Shown: positions 44,656 to 54,738, counted from the stretch's first letter. The stretch is 64,000 nt of DNA from CACIIZ01 sp045565285 (GCA_045565285.1 JBJLFR010000024.1:21739-85738), one strand, 5' to 3'. Numbers and translations are program-made. The notes: generated from the letters alone by a model not told the origin.

Positions 44656-45441
44656 ATGAAAATTGAAAATAATAATAATTCAGTTTTAATTACTGGAGGA
44701 ACACAAGGTCTAGGCTTCGAAATTGCAAATAAGCTTATTGAAAACGGTTGTAATGAAATAATTGTAGCCGGTAGGAATGAAAAAAAAGGTGCTCTAGCAG
44801 AACAAAAACTTTTTAAGAAAAATGTTAAAGTAAAATATATAAAGACTGACTTAGAAAATGTAAAAGAATGTCATAACTTGATTAAGGAAAGTATTAAATA
44901 TTTTCCCAACCTTAATAGCTTAGTTAATTCTGCTGCAGTAACTACTAGGGGTAGTATAGATAACACTTCTATTCAATTATGGGAGCAACACATGAATATT
45001 AATTTAAGAGCTCCTTTCATTTTGATGCAGGGGCTAATTAAAAAGCTGAAAAAAAATAAAGAACCTGGATCTATAGTTAATATAGCTTCAACCTCATCTT
45101 ATGTTGGACAAAGTTTTCTAACTGCATATTCAACATCCAAAGGGGGGCTCTTAACATTATCAAAAAACTCTGCATTAGCATTACGTAAAGATAAAATACG
45201 TGTAAATGTAGTTGCTCCTGGATGGATGAATACACCTGGAGAAGATGAAATTCAAAAAAAATTTCATGGAGCAAGTGACGATTGGGTTAAAAAAGCCGAA
45301 AAAACATTACCAATGGGAGAACTTGTGGATCCAAAGAAATTAGCACCTTTGGTTACTTATTTATTAAGTTTTTCATCAGGAATTATTACTGGTGCAATAA
45401 TTAATTATGACCAACAAATTATAGGTGCAGTACCAGAGTAA
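44656..45441 (+). CDS. short-chain dehydrogenase/reductase
   Basis: A 261-residue classical SDR. The cofactor motif TGGTQGLGFEIA is at about 14-25, and the catalytic Ser and Tyr-x3-Lys are in IASTSS and YSTSKGG. The C-terminus (GAIINYDQQIIGAVPE) deviates from the usual GG at the end. Substrate unknown. AGGTT precedes the ATG. It converges with a second SDR gene, 10 bases between stops. Confidence 0.88.
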   Translation: MKIENNNNSVLITGGTQGLGFEIANKLIENGCNEIIVAGRNEKKGALAEQKLFKKNVKVKYIKTDLENVKECHNLIKESIKYFPNLNSLVNSAAVTTRGSIDNTSIQLWEQHMNINLRAPFILMQGLIKKLKKNKEPGSIVNIASTSSYVGQSFLTAYSTSKGGLLTLSKNSALALRKDKIRVNVVAPGWMNTPGEDEIQKKFHGASDDWVKKAEKTLPMGELVDPKKLAPLVTYLLSFSSGIITGAIINYDQQIIGAVPE

Positions 45442-45451
45442 AATTCTATCC

Positions 45452-46210
45452 TTATAACCATCCCCCATCAACTACAAAAGATTGGTTAGAACACGCTGAT
45501 GCTTCGTCAGATGCCATAAAAAGAACAAATCTTGCTATATCTTCAGGAAATAACTTACGTTTAATGCATTGACGGTCCATGAGTTCTTTTTCACTTTCTG
45601 GAGTTAACCACATATCTACTTGTCTTTCTGTCATTATCCATCCAGGAACAACACAATTAACACGAATATTTTTTGGACCTAAATCTCTAGCTAATCCCCT
45701 TGTTAAACCTTGGACAGCAGATTTTGCAGTTGTATAACAAGGCATTCCTCCCTGACCTATCATCCAACTTGTAGATCCCATATTAATAATTACACCACCA
45801 CCGTTTTTTTCCATGTCACTTACAACTGCCTGAGAGGAAAATAATTGATGTTTCAGATTAGTAGCAATTCTCTCATCAAAATATTCTGAAGTTACACTTT
45901 CCAGACTATGTCTGTCATCTCTTGCAGCATTATTAACAAGAACCTGAATTAGTCCAAATTTAGAACTAATTTTTTTTATAGAATTTTTAAGTTGCTCAAT
46001 ATCTCTTAAATCACAAAATTCAAAATGTACCTTATCAGTATTTAAATCTTTTATTAAATTTATTGAGTCTTTTTCATTAAAATCTAAAAATGCAACTTTT
46101 GAACCCTGTTTAATAAAAGATCTCGTAATAGATTCTCCTATTCCCGAACCTCCTCCAGTTACCAACACGACCTTGTTGTTTAAAGAGGGATATACAGCTT
46201 CATTTGACAT
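45452..46210 (-). CDS. short-chain dehydrogenase/reductase
   Basis: A 252-residue classical SDR with TGGGSGIGESI near 17-27, catalytic Ser in MGSTSW and Tyr-x3-Lys in YTTAKSA, ending in the typical VDGGWL. The form resembles sugar- or polyol-dehydrogenases of this family (galactose, 3-ketoacyl and gluconate types), with no decisive feature. GGAG is well placed before the ATG. The two adjacent SDRs are only moderately similar to each other and face each other, so this is not a recent tandem duplication. Confidence 0.88.
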   Translation of the reverse strand: MSNEAVYPSLNNKVVLVTGGGSGIGESITRSFIKQGSKVAFLDFNEKDSINLIKDLNTDKVHFEFCDLRDIEQLKNSIKKISSKFGLIQVLVNNAARDDRHSLESVTSEYFDERIATNLKHQLFSSQAVVSDMEKNGGGVIINMGSTSWMIGQGGMPCYTTAKSAVQGLTRGLARDLGPKNIRVNCVVPGWIMTERQVDMWLTPESEKELMDRQCIKRKLFPEDIARFVLFMASDEASACSNQSFVVDGGWL

Positions 46211-46276
46211 TTATAAACTCCAATTATTAATAATGAAACAATAGTAAATGAGTTCGATATTTAAAAAATTTTATGC

Positions 46277-47527
46277 TTAAATATTCTTTTCCAAAACCCA
46301 ATTCTTAATTTTTAACAACCCTTCATATACCATAGGAAATAATTCTTTGTAATCACTTATTTCAAGTTTATTTTTATATATTAAGTATTTTAATGCTTTT
46401 TCCCCATCAAAATCAACAAAGGCAAGTCTAAGAATCATTTTCTCTTTCTCCAAACCAAAATCAGAACCTGGCAGACTTGCGACTCCTAATTTCTGTAATA
46501 GTAAATTTGACAATTCTTGATCAGAAAAAATATTATCTGATTTTTTTATTACGTTAGAAAAATCGCATAGGATATAAAATCCCCCAGTAGGTTTGAGAGC
46601 CTTTATCCCAACAGAGCATAGTTCTTCATGTAAAAAAGAGGAAACAAAATTAAGAATTTTTCTACATTTTTTTAAAAATTCATTATGATTAGTTTTATAG
46701 GCTTTTACCGCAGCATATTGGATTGGTGCACTTACAGATGTAAAAGTTTCACTGGCTACAGACCTTATTGCCTTTCTTATTAATGAAAGGTTTTGAGGGA
46801 AAATCATTGTTCCTAATCTCCATCCACCTGCCCCGCACCACTTACTCAATCCACCAGATACAATTGTTCCTTCCGGATAAAAGTGTGTAATCGAATGGTA
46901 ATTACCTGTAAAATCTAATTCAGCGTAAATTTCATCAGAAATAATAATAAGTTCATATTTCTTTGCAATAAAAGCAAGTTCTTCCAAATATAGACTACTT
47001 GTGCCACTAGGATTATTTGGAGAATTCAAAATTAAAAGCTTATTTTCTTTATTTTTTTTACATGTCTCCTCAAGTAAATTAGCAGTTATATGCCAATTTT
47101 CTTTTGCGGTTGTTTGAAGCCATAAAATTTTTTTCCCCAAAAAATTAGCTTGTGGTGCATATGAGACCCAACTAGGTGATGGTAGTAAGGTTATTCCATC
47201 AAAAACCATTTGGCATTGGAATAAAAGTTCTTTAGAGCCTGGGCCTATTAAAACATCATCGGCATTATATCTAACTTTATTTTTATTTGTATGATATTTT
47301 GCTATACAATCTCTAAGTTCATATAATCCAGAAACATCTAAATAATCTTTAGAATGTGCATGTTTTTTTAATTCATTCACCAATATTGTAGGTACAGGAA
47401 AGGGTGACTGACCTAAACCAAATTTAAATACTTTTTTACCTTGATTTTGAATTTTTTTTGAAAGTTCATTTATTGAAAGTGTACTTGATGGCTTTATATC
47501 AACAAATTTTTTTTCTATAAATCTCAT
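46277..47527 (-). CDS. PLP-dependent aminotransferase, class I/II
   Basis: A 416-residue fold-type I aminotransferase. The LNSPNNPSGT segment, DEIYAELDF with the PLP aspartate and tyrosine, and SGGLSKWCGAGGWRLG with the Schiff-base lysine are intact. It transfers an amino group between an amino acid and a 2-oxo acid; the close relatives are aspartate/aromatic or alanine types, and specificity is not readable. I use the ATG at 47527 (MRFIEKKF); a longer frame from a TTG at 47560 has no support. It is separated from the SDR downstream by 66 bases. Confidence 0.88.
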   Translation of the reverse strand: MRFIEKKFVDIKPSSTLSINELSKKIQNQGKKVFKFGLGQSPFPVPTILVNELKKHAHSKDYLDVSGLYELRDCIAKYHTNKNKVRYNADDVLIGPGSKELLFQCQMVFDGITLLPSPSWVSYAPQANFLGKKILWLQTTAKENWHITANLLEETCKKNKENKLLILNSPNNPSGTSSLYLEELAFIAKKYELIIISDEIYAELDFTGNYHSITHFYPEGTIVSGGLSKWCGAGGWRLGTMIFPQNLSLIRKAIRSVASETFTSVSAPIQYAAVKAYKTNHNEFLKKCRKILNFVSSFLHEELCSVGIKALKPTGGFYILCDFSNVIKKSDNIFSDQELSNLLLQKLGVASLPGSDFGLEKEKMILRLAFVDFDGEKALKYLIYKNKLEISDYKELFPMVYEGLLKIKNWVLEKNI

Positions 47528-47641
47528 AACTTTTTTAAAATTAAAGAAAATAAGCAACAAAACTGAATTTATAATAACATTCTCTATTTAACGTATATAG
47601 ATACAAATAAAAATATAAAATTACAAAAACTTTTGAAGATT

Positions 47642-48307
47642 TTAATTGGAATGATACCCTATATTAATTATTTTTTGATTATAGATCATTAAAATAGAAG
47701 TTCCTTTATCAATAATTCTTTTAAAAGCATTATTTCTAATATTTAATCCTCCTGTAAAAGTTCCAAAGGAGGGCAAAATAATTTTGTATTTTGAAACAAC
47801 AAAGCAAGAAGCTCTAATTCTAATACCCTTAAACTTTGTATCTACCATGGGGTGAAAATGACCGCATATTTGAAAATTTTTATCATTTGTCAATTGATGG
47901 ATAAAAAAGATTTTTTTCAATTTATAAAAAGGAATTAATTCTATGTTATTATAAAGAAGTTCTTCATCATGATTTCCACTAATCAATATTAAAGTACTTT
48001 TTTTGAATAATGAAAAAAAATTCTCTTTTACCTCATCTGACATCCTCAGTAATCCAGTTTTGTCATGTATTGTATCACCCAATAAAAGGATTTTTTTGGG
48101 AGAAGTTTTTTTGATTATTTCCTCAAGCCTAGTAATAGTATCCAAAGAATCATATGGAGGCAAAAAAGTTCCTCTATGGTTAAAGCTACTACCTTTCTCA
48201 AGATGTAAATCAGAAGCTATCAATATTTGTTCACTTGGCCAAAAAATGGTGCCAGAAGGAAGAATTTCAAATATTTCACCAGCAAATTTTATTTTATAAT
48301 GTTTCAT
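47642..48307 (-). CDS. pdeM: ligase-associated metallophosphoesterase PdeM
   Basis: A 221-residue calcineurin-like phosphoesterase with DLHLEKGS, GDTIHD, GNHDEE and GHFHP, the metal ligands in the usual order. The N-terminus ILPSGTIFWPSEQILIASDLHLEK is typical of the endonuclease found with bacterial ATP-dependent ligases. It would process DNA ends in repair. The gene overlaps the last 14 bases of the helicase gene, so they are coupled, and the ligase and exonuclease are encoded divergently just upstream. Confidence 0.9.
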   Translation of the reverse strand: MKHYKIKFAGEIFEILPSGTIFWPSEQILIASDLHLEKGSSFNHRGTFLPPYDSLDTITRLEEIIKKTSPKKILLLGDTIHDKTGLLRMSDEVKENFFSLFKKSTLILISGNHDEELLYNNIELIPFYKLKKIFFIHQLTNDKNFQICGHFHPMVDTKFKGIRIRASCFVVSKYKIILPSFGTFTGGLNIRNNAFKRIIDKGTSILMIYNQKIINIGYHSN

Positions 48308-50735
48308 CTCTCAAAAAATTCTCTTCTTGCATTTCAGCTAAAATATCATCTTTACCAATTGAATAACCTATGTTCTCTTTAGTAACGTCAAGTATAATTG
48401 GTAATGATAGTGGTGAAATTTGATCTAAATATTTCACTAAAATGTTTTCTCTTAGTTGATTTAAAGTCTCTCGCAGCCTTGAACCATCTATAAGACCATC
48501 CATAGCATCTTCTTTAACTGCTTCTAATAGTACATGTTGGGAATCATATTTGATAAGTACCTCATAAATTAGATCAGTACTAAATAAAACTTGTTTTCCT
48601 GTTTTTTCTGCGCCTGGAATTCGCTTTTCTACTAATCCTGAAATTAATGCTACATCCCTAAATAATCTTTTCAATAGTGGAGTATCTTGCAACCATTCTT
48701 CAAATTCCTCAAAAACTATATCAGTGTCTAAAAGATCATTTACATTTTTAGGTTTTTTAAAAGACCAAATGGCTAATCCATAATCATTCATAGAAAATCC
48801 CATGGGTCTAAATCCTGCTCTTTTCATTCTTCTTAAAAGAAGAAACCCCAAAGTTTGATTAGCATTCCAACCCAAAAAAGAATGTATTACTGTGTAAAAT
48901 CTTTTTTTATAGGGAAAAATTTCTACAATCATATTTTTTGGATTTGGTAATATTGATTGCTCTTCTTGATAATTCAACCAATCTTGAATTTGTTTTGGAA
49001 GTTTTTTCCAGAAATTTTTATTTCCGATAATTTCTCTTACAGATTTTGATAATTGTGTAGATAATGGAAGCCTACCACCAGCATAAACTGTAATCTTGGC
49101 ATCTTTATTTTTTGATTTTTTTATATAAACACTTAAACCTTCTACTTTTTCAAATTCTAAAACTTCTCCTCCAAATATAAAAGTATCACCTGGAGAAAGA
49201 TTAATAATAAAATTCTCCTCAATTTTTCCAAGTGTTTTTCTTTTAAATTTCACAGTTAACATCGGAGCTTCTATTATTGTACCAATGTTCATTTTATATC
49301 TTCTTATATCAGCCTTTGAATTTATTGTTATATGACCATTTTCAAGAATTTTAAGTCTTCTATATTTTTCATAGTTTTTTAAGGCATAACCGCCATCCTT
49401 AACAAAATTTAATACTTTCAGAAAGTTTTCAAACTTTAACTGTTGATATGGAAATGCAGATATTACCGTCTTATAAAGTGTATCAGGACAAAAACTATCT
49501 GAGCAGGCAGTTCCGTAAATATACTGAGCCAAAACATCTAGTGCCCCCTTTTTAAAAGGAATATCATCTAAATAATTTTTGTTAATTGCATTTATTGCTG
49601 CAAAACATTCAAGATATTCAAATCGATTTGTGGGAACAAGAATTGCTTTACTAGGTTGATCATATTTGTGATTTGAACGTCCAATTCTTTGTATTAATCT
49701 ATTTAAACCTTTTGGGGCTCCAATTTGAATTACTAGATCTATTTCTGCCCAGTCTATTCCAAGGTCTAGAGAACTAGTAGCTACAACACAATCCAGGATA
49801 CCCTCACTCATTTGTTTCTCAACTTTTTTTCTTAAGCCCATATCTAATGAACCATGGTGAATAGCTATTTTATAATTGTTAGTATTAATGTTCCATAATT
49901 CATGAAATATAAACTCAGCTTGCCCTCGAGTATTGACAAAAATAATTGTTTTTCCAATTCCAAGTAACTTTTTATAGATTTCTGCAATTGCATGAATGCC
50001 CATATGACCAGACCATGGGATTCTGTTATCTGGTTGGAAAATCTTAATATCGGGTGTAGTAACTTTTTTTATTTGAATTAAATCAGTTTTCTCCTGTGAA
50101 AGCCAATTCATCGCATAACTTGGATTTTTTATAGTAGCAGATAATCCAATTCTTTTTACATTATTTGCGATTTTAAATAATCTAGCAAGATTCAAACTTA
50201 ACAAGTCACCTCTCTTGTTATTTAAAAAAGTATGAATTTCATCAATTATGACATACTTTAAATCTTTGAATAATGTGCTTGCAAATTGATTAGATAACAA
50301 AAGAGCAAGTGACTCTGGAGTAGTCATTAAAAAATCTGGAGGATTTTTTATTTGTTTTAACTTTATATTTTGCGAAGTATCACCAGTTCTTGTTTCTAAA
50401 TTTATGGGAAGATTAAGTTCTTTAATAGGTTTAGAAATATTTCTGTGAATATCTATTGTTAAAGCTTTAAGAGGAGAAATGTATAAAGTATTTAATGTAG
50501 GTTTTTGTCTATCATTATTAATACTTAACAAAGATGGTAAAAAACCTGTTAAGGTTTTGCCTGTACCTGTCGGAGATTGTACTAAAACAGAATTGTTTTT
50601 CTCTATCGATTTTAGTATTTGAATTTGATGAGGAAACCATTCCCAACCTTTATCAATTATCCATTGATTAATGGGATGGGATTTAAGTTTATAAAATAAC
50701 TTCTTATATTCTATATCATGGGAATTATTAATCAT
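48294..50735 (-). CDS. ligase-associated DEXH helicase (Lhr-like)
   Basis: An 813-residue SF2 helicase. Walker A is in SPTGTGKT (about 54-61), the DEXH box in IIDEIHTFLN, motif VI in QRIGRSNH, and a long C-terminal Lhr-type region follows. It belongs to the ligase-associated DNA damage response helicases, which travel with an ATP-dependent ligase, an MBL exonuclease and PdeM; all four are here. It unwinds DNA or R-loop-like structures in repair. Its ATG (50735) lies 18 bases inside the divergent exonuclease gene, so the two 5' ends overlap. Confidence 0.92.
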   Translation of the reverse strand: MINNSHDIEYKKLFYKLKSHPINQWIIDKGWEWFPHQIQILKSIEKNNSVLVQSPTGTGKTLTGFLPSLLSINNDRQKPTLNTLYISPLKALTIDIHRNISKPIKELNLPINLETRTGDTSQNIKLKQIKNPPDFLMTTPESLALLLSNQFASTLFKDLKYVIIDEIHTFLNNKRGDLLSLNLARLFKIANNVKRIGLSATIKNPSYAMNWLSQEKTDLIQIKKVTTPDIKIFQPDNRIPWSGHMGIHAIAEIYKKLLGIGKTIIFVNTRGQAEFIFHELWNINTNNYKIAIHHGSLDMGLRKKVEKQMSEGILDCVVATSSLDLGIDWAEIDLVIQIGAPKGLNRLIQRIGRSNHKYDQPSKAILVPTNRFEYLECFAAINAINKNYLDDIPFKKGALDVLAQYIYGTACSDSFCPDTLYKTVISAFPYQQLKFENFLKVLNFVKDGGYALKNYEKYRRLKILENGHITINSKADIRRYKMNIGTIIEAPMLTVKFKRKTLGKIEENFIINLSPGDTFIFGGEVLEFEKVEGLSVYIKKSKNKDAKITVYAGGRLPLSTQLSKSVREIIGNKNFWKKLPKQIQDWLNYQEEQSILPNPKNMIVEIFPYKKRFYTVIHSFLGWNANQTLGFLLLRRMKRAGFRPMGFSMNDYGLAIWSFKKPKNVNDLLDTDIVFEEFEEWLQDTPLLKRLFRDVALISGLVEKRIPGAEKTGKQVLFSTDLIYEVLIKYDSQHVLLEAVKEDAMDGLIDGSRLRETLNQLRENILVKYLDQISPLSLPIILDVTKENIGYSIGKDDILAEMQEENFLRDETL

Positions 50736-51698
50736 AAATTATATATAGAAACAATTAATGCATATATCGACCCTGTAATGGCTGTAGAAAATGCAATTAT
50801 TACTCATGGTCATGCAGATCATGCAAGAATAGGTCACCAAAATGTATTGGCGACACAAAATACTATTGATATTATGAAAATAAGATATGGTGATAAATGT
50901 GCAGGCTCTTTTCAATCTATAGAGTACCACAAGCCATTAAAAATAAACAATTTAATTTTCACATTTTATCCAGCAGGACATATTCTCGGCAGTGCACAAA
51001 TTTTGATTGAGAGCAAAAATAGTCGTTTATTAATTACAGGAGATTATAAAACTTCACCTGATAGCTCCTGCCAAAGCTATGAACTAGTTGAGTGTGACCA
51101 ATTAATAACTGAAGCTACATTTGGATTACCAGTCTTTCAACATCCCAAACCAGAAAATGAAATAAAAAAAATATTAAGAGATTTTGAAAGAAATGACAAA
51201 AAAACATATATTATAGGAGCATATGCACTAGGAAAATCACAACGAATAATAAAATTATTACGTGATGCTGGTTACGATGAATCAATTTATTTGCATGGGG
51301 CACAATTAAAAATCTGTGACTATTATGCTTCTCAGGGAATTAATCTTGGTAATTTAGAGCCAGTTTCTTACAAAAAAAATGAGGATTTTGAGGGTAAAAT
51401 TGTAATTGCACCGCCTTCAGCTTTAAAAGACAAATGGTCAAGGCGTTTTTCAGATCCAGTAATATGTTATGCATCAGGTTGGATGTCTATTAAACAAAGA
51501 GCAAAGCAAAGCTTAGTAGAAATTCCGTTAATTATTTCTGATCATTGTGATTGGAATGAATTAATTACAACCATAAAAAGCTGTAAGACTAAATCAGTTT
51601 GGGTTACACACGGAAGAGAAGATGCTTTAGTGCATTGGTGCAGGTCAAATAACATAAATGCCGAACCTCTATACATGCAAGGCAGAGAAGAGGAATAA
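50718..51698 (+). CDS. ligase-associated MBL-fold exonuclease
   Basis: A 326-residue metallo-beta-lactamase / beta-CASP nuclease of the bacterial SNM1/Artemis-like group. The metal motif THGHADHAR is at 30-38, with GHILGSAQ and the TGDYKTSPD aspartate downstream and the C-terminal VTHGRED. It processes DNA ends for the ligase encoded next. The ATG at 50718 is close to the first conserved block, and homologues usually have a slightly longer N-terminus. The region 50718-50735 is shared with the helicase 5' end in the opposite strand. The ligase gene follows after three bases. Confidence 0.9.
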   Translation: MGIINHKLYIETINAYIDPVMAVENAIITHGHADHARIGHQNVLATQNTIDIMKIRYGDKCAGSFQSIEYHKPLKINNLIFTFYPAGHILGSAQILIESKNSRLLITGDYKTSPDSSCQSYELVECDQLITEATFGLPVFQHPKPENEIKKILRDFERNDKKTYIIGAYALGKSQRIIKLLRDAGYDESIYLHGAQLKICDYYASQGINLGNLEPVSYKKNEDFEGKIVIAPPSALKDKWSRRFSDPVICYASGWMSIKQRAKQSLVEIPLIISDHCDWNELITTIKSCKTKSVWVTHGREDALVHWCRSNNINAEPLYMQGREEE

Positions 51699-51701
51699 TA
51701 A

Positions 51702-53282
51702 TTGAAGACATTCTCCTCTTTATTAGAAAAGCTTTTGTTCACTCCCAGCAGAAATAGGAAAAAATCAGCTCTGAAGGAATACATAGCTAACACTCCAGAT
51801 CCAGATAGAGGGTACGCTTTAGCCGCGATTACTGGTGATTTTAAAGTAAAAAATATAACAGCTAGTTTTTATCATCAGTTAATTAAAGATCAAGTTGATT
51901 ATGAATTATTCAAAATGTCATATGACTATGTTGGAGATTTAGCAGAAACTATTTCATTAATTTGGCCTAGAAGATCCGTAAAAAAAAACCAAGAAGAATT
52001 ATCACTTCACACTTTTATTAAATTAATAAATGAAACCTCAAAATCTAAACAAAAGGAAATAATTTTTGACATAATGAATAAATCTAATGCAAATGAAAGG
52101 TGGTCAATAATAAAACTTACCACTGGTGGTTTTAGAATTGGAGTCTCAGCAAAATTGGTCAAATTAGCATTAGCTGATTATGGAAATAAAGAAATTGAAG
52201 ATATTGAAAGAATTTGGCACGGATTATCTTATCCCTATCTAAATTTATTTAAATGGTTGGAAAATAAATCTTTAAAACCAAAAATAAAATTTAGTGATAT
52301 GTTTCATCCAATGATGCTTGCTCATCCTATTAATGAAGAAAAAGATTTTAGCAATTTAAAACCAAGAGATTTCGTAGCAGAATTGAAATGGGATGGGATT
52401 AGAGTTCAATTAGTTTTAGATAATGAAAATAAAAAAGTCTATTCAAGAACTGGAGATGAAATATCACAATCTTTTCCAGATATAGCAGGTAATATTAACG
52501 GAAATGCCGTTTTAGATGGTGAATTACTAGTAGGGAGAAACTTTGAAGCCCTACCTTTTAATTTTCTTCAAAAGAGACTAAACCGAAAAATACCCTCAAA
52601 AAAAATAATTAACGAAATACCTGCATTTGTAAAATTATATGATATTTTATTTGAAAACGGTAATGATCTTAGAGATTTACCACTGCGTAAAAGAAGATAT
52701 ATTTTATCAAATTGGTTAAAATTAAATCCTTCTAAGCGATTAGATATTTCTAAGATTATTGATTTTAAAGACTGGAATGATCTTGGGCAGATTAAAAAAG
52801 AAAGTACAGAGAAGTTTAATCAAGAAGGGTTAATGATTAAATCTAAAAATAGCTTATATCTGTCTGGCAGACCAAGAGGACTTTGGTTTAAATGGAAAAA
52901 AAACCCTCTTTTTTTAGATACTATACTTATGTATGCACAGCGAGGCCATGGAAAAAGAAGTTCATATTACTCCGATTTTACTTTTGGGGTTTTGAATAAC
53001 ATCGAAATTGTACCAATAGGAAAAGCTTATTTTGGGTTTACAGACAAAGAATTAAAACAACTAGATAATTGGGTTAGAAAAAATACAATCAAAAGGTTTG
53101 GTCCCGTACGAGAAGTTAAAAAGGAATTAGTGTTAGAAATAGCATTTGATAGCATTAATGAAAGTAAGCGGCACAAATCAGGTTTAGCATTAAGATTCCC
53201 ACGAATACACCGAATAAGGTGGGATAAACCAACTAATGAAACAGATCATTTGCAAGATATAAAAAAAAATTATTTGAACTAA
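51702..53282 (+). CDS. ATP-dependent DNA ligase
   Basis: A 526-residue ligase with an N-terminal DNA-binding domain, adenylation domain and C-terminal OB domain. The adenylated lysine is K229 in ELKWDGIR (KxDG motif), followed by motifs SRTGDE, LDGELL and the KWKK motif V near 400. It seals nicks with ATP and is distinct from the NAD-dependent LigA that replicates the chromosome. No Ku gene is present, so this is not the NHEJ LigD system. The start is a TTG at 51702 with GAGGAA upstream, three bases after the exonuclease stop. Confidence 0.93.
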   Translation: MKTFSSLLEKLLFTPSRNRKKSALKEYIANTPDPDRGYALAAITGDFKVKNITASFYHQLIKDQVDYELFKMSYDYVGDLAETISLIWPRRSVKKNQEELSLHTFIKLINETSKSKQKEIIFDIMNKSNANERWSIIKLTTGGFRIGVSAKLVKLALADYGNKEIEDIERIWHGLSYPYLNLFKWLENKSLKPKIKFSDMFHPMMLAHPINEEKDFSNLKPRDFVAELKWDGIRVQLVLDNENKKVYSRTGDEISQSFPDIAGNINGNAVLDGELLVGRNFEALPFNFLQKRLNRKIPSKKIINEIPAFVKLYDILFENGNDLRDLPLRKRRYILSNWLKLNPSKRLDISKIIDFKDWNDLGQIKKESTEKFNQEGLMIKSKNSLYLSGRPRGLWFKWKKNPLFLDTILMYAQRGHGKRSSYYSDFTFGVLNNIEIVPIGKAYFGFTDKELKQLDNWVRKNTIKRFGPVREVKKELVLEIAFDSINESKRHKSGLALRFPRIHRIRWDKPTNETDHLQDIKKNYLN

Positions 53283-53410
53283 TTAAATAATTATTTATAT
53301 TTTTTTATTTAAGTCGTTAATAAATAATCTTTTAATATTTTAAAATGTCATGATTTTGATGTTTACATATCACATAATCATATCATACAAATTGGAGTAC
53401 TTATTAAATA

Positions 53411-54733
53411 ATGAATAGCCCCTTTAAATTATACGGATGTTCCGAAGCAGTAGATTATAGTATGAGCAATTTAGAAATTTCAATTGATACTCTAATCCAA
53501 AATTATAATAAAAAAGATTATAATGCCCTTGTAGAAAACGGTCAAAAATTTGTTGAGAAAAATAATTCAAGTGCTACGGCTTGGAATTTGTTAGCTCTTG
53601 GTTATAGATACACAGGTAAAATTAAAGAAGCACTTAAAGTATATGAAGACCTTTTAAACTTAAACCCAGGAAATTTTTTATTATCAACTAACCTAGGTAA
53701 TTTATATATGGCTATGGGAAAGGTTTCCAAAGCAATTGACTGTTTTGAAAAAGCATTGGAAAAAGAACCGAAACATGTTGCAAATTTAGAAGCTTTAGCA
53801 ATTGCTTATCAAGACAGTGGTCGAAATACTGAAGCAATAAATAGTTTTAAAAAAGTATTAGAAATTGATAAAAATAAAGAAAGTGCGCGTTATCATTTGG
53901 CTAGAATGTTTGTAAGATCAAAAGCTTATTCAGATGCCATTGAACATTTTGAAAAAACTAATTACGGTCTAAGTAAAAGCCATCATTTAGAATGTCTTTA
54001 TTACTTAGGTAATAAAGATAAGTTTTATAAACATTATAGAGAATTAATAAAATCTAATATTGTAAATCCTCTTATGGCCTCTATAGGTAGTCATGCCTCA
54101 ATTCGTTTTAATTTGTCTAATAATGAAAATCCTTTTTGCAGTGATCCATTCAATTATATTAATAAACAAAATATAACTAACAATAATGAATTAAATGAAG
54201 ATCTGATTTCTAGCATACTAAATTTTCATAAAAGTGGAGAAAGTGACCCAAAAAGTCAGCCACTACTTTCTAATGGAAAACAATCTTCAGGTAATATCTT
54301 TTTACATCAAAGAGAAGATATTCAATTACTAAAAAAAATATTAGAGAAAAAAATTGATAATTATTTAAAAGAGTATAGTACCAGCAATGAAGGTTTCATA
54401 AAAAATTGGCCTAAAAATTATAAAATTTACGGATGGTTGGTGTCTATAAATACTGGTGGCAACCTTGCTCCGCATATTCATAAAGAGGGTTGGCTGAGTG
54501 GAAGTCTATATTTTAAAATGCCTTCTAATATATCTAAAGATGAAGGAAATATAGTTTTTAGTTTTGATGGAGCTAATTATCCTACTGATGGAATGAAATT
54601 TGATAAAAAATCCATTGATGTAAATAAAGGTGATTTAGTTTTATTCCCGTCGTCTTTATTCCATTATACTGTTCCATTTAAAAGTACTGAAGAAAGAGTT
54701 ACTTTTGCTTTTGATATTATACCTCAAAAATAA
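53411..54733 (+). CDS. TPR-repeat protein with C-terminal 2OG-Fe(II) oxygenase
   Basis: A 440-residue fusion. Residues about 20-180 are TPRs (SATAWNLLALGYRYTGKIKEA, then NFLLSTNLGNLYMAMGK, then HVANLEALAIAYQDSGR). The C-terminal 250 residues contain a putative 2OG-Fe(II) oxygenase of the 2OG-FeII_Oxy_5 type, with H355-x-H357 in PHIHKEG, H418 in LFHYTVPF and R429 in EERVTFAF. It may hydroxylate a protein bound by the TPR part (inference). GGAG is upstream but 13 bases away; an ATG at 53462 is an alternative start. It is the second TPR-enzyme fusion in the window. Confidence 0.8.
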   Translation: MNSPFKLYGCSEAVDYSMSNLEISIDTLIQNYNKKDYNALVENGQKFVEKNNSSATAWNLLALGYRYTGKIKEALKVYEDLLNLNPGNFLLSTNLGNLYMAMGKVSKAIDCFEKALEKEPKHVANLEALAIAYQDSGRNTEAINSFKKVLEIDKNKESARYHLARMFVRSKAYSDAIEHFEKTNYGLSKSHHLECLYYLGNKDKFYKHYRELIKSNIVNPLMASIGSHASIRFNLSNNENPFCSDPFNYINKQNITNNNELNEDLISSILNFHKSGESDPKSQPLLSNGKQSSGNIFLHQREDIQLLKKILEKKIDNYLKEYSTSNEGFIKNWPKNYKIYGWLVSINTGGNLAPHIHKEGWLSGSLYFKMPSNISKDEGNIVFSFDGANYPTDGMKFDKKSIDVNKGDLVLFPSSLFHYTVPFKSTEERVTFAFDIIPQK

Positions 54734-54738
54734 ACATT

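Noticed and set aside
51702..53282. The ligase as part of an NHEJ system
   Set aside because: No Ku gene and no polymerase or nuclease domains of LigD; the neighbours are the ligase-associated repair set.
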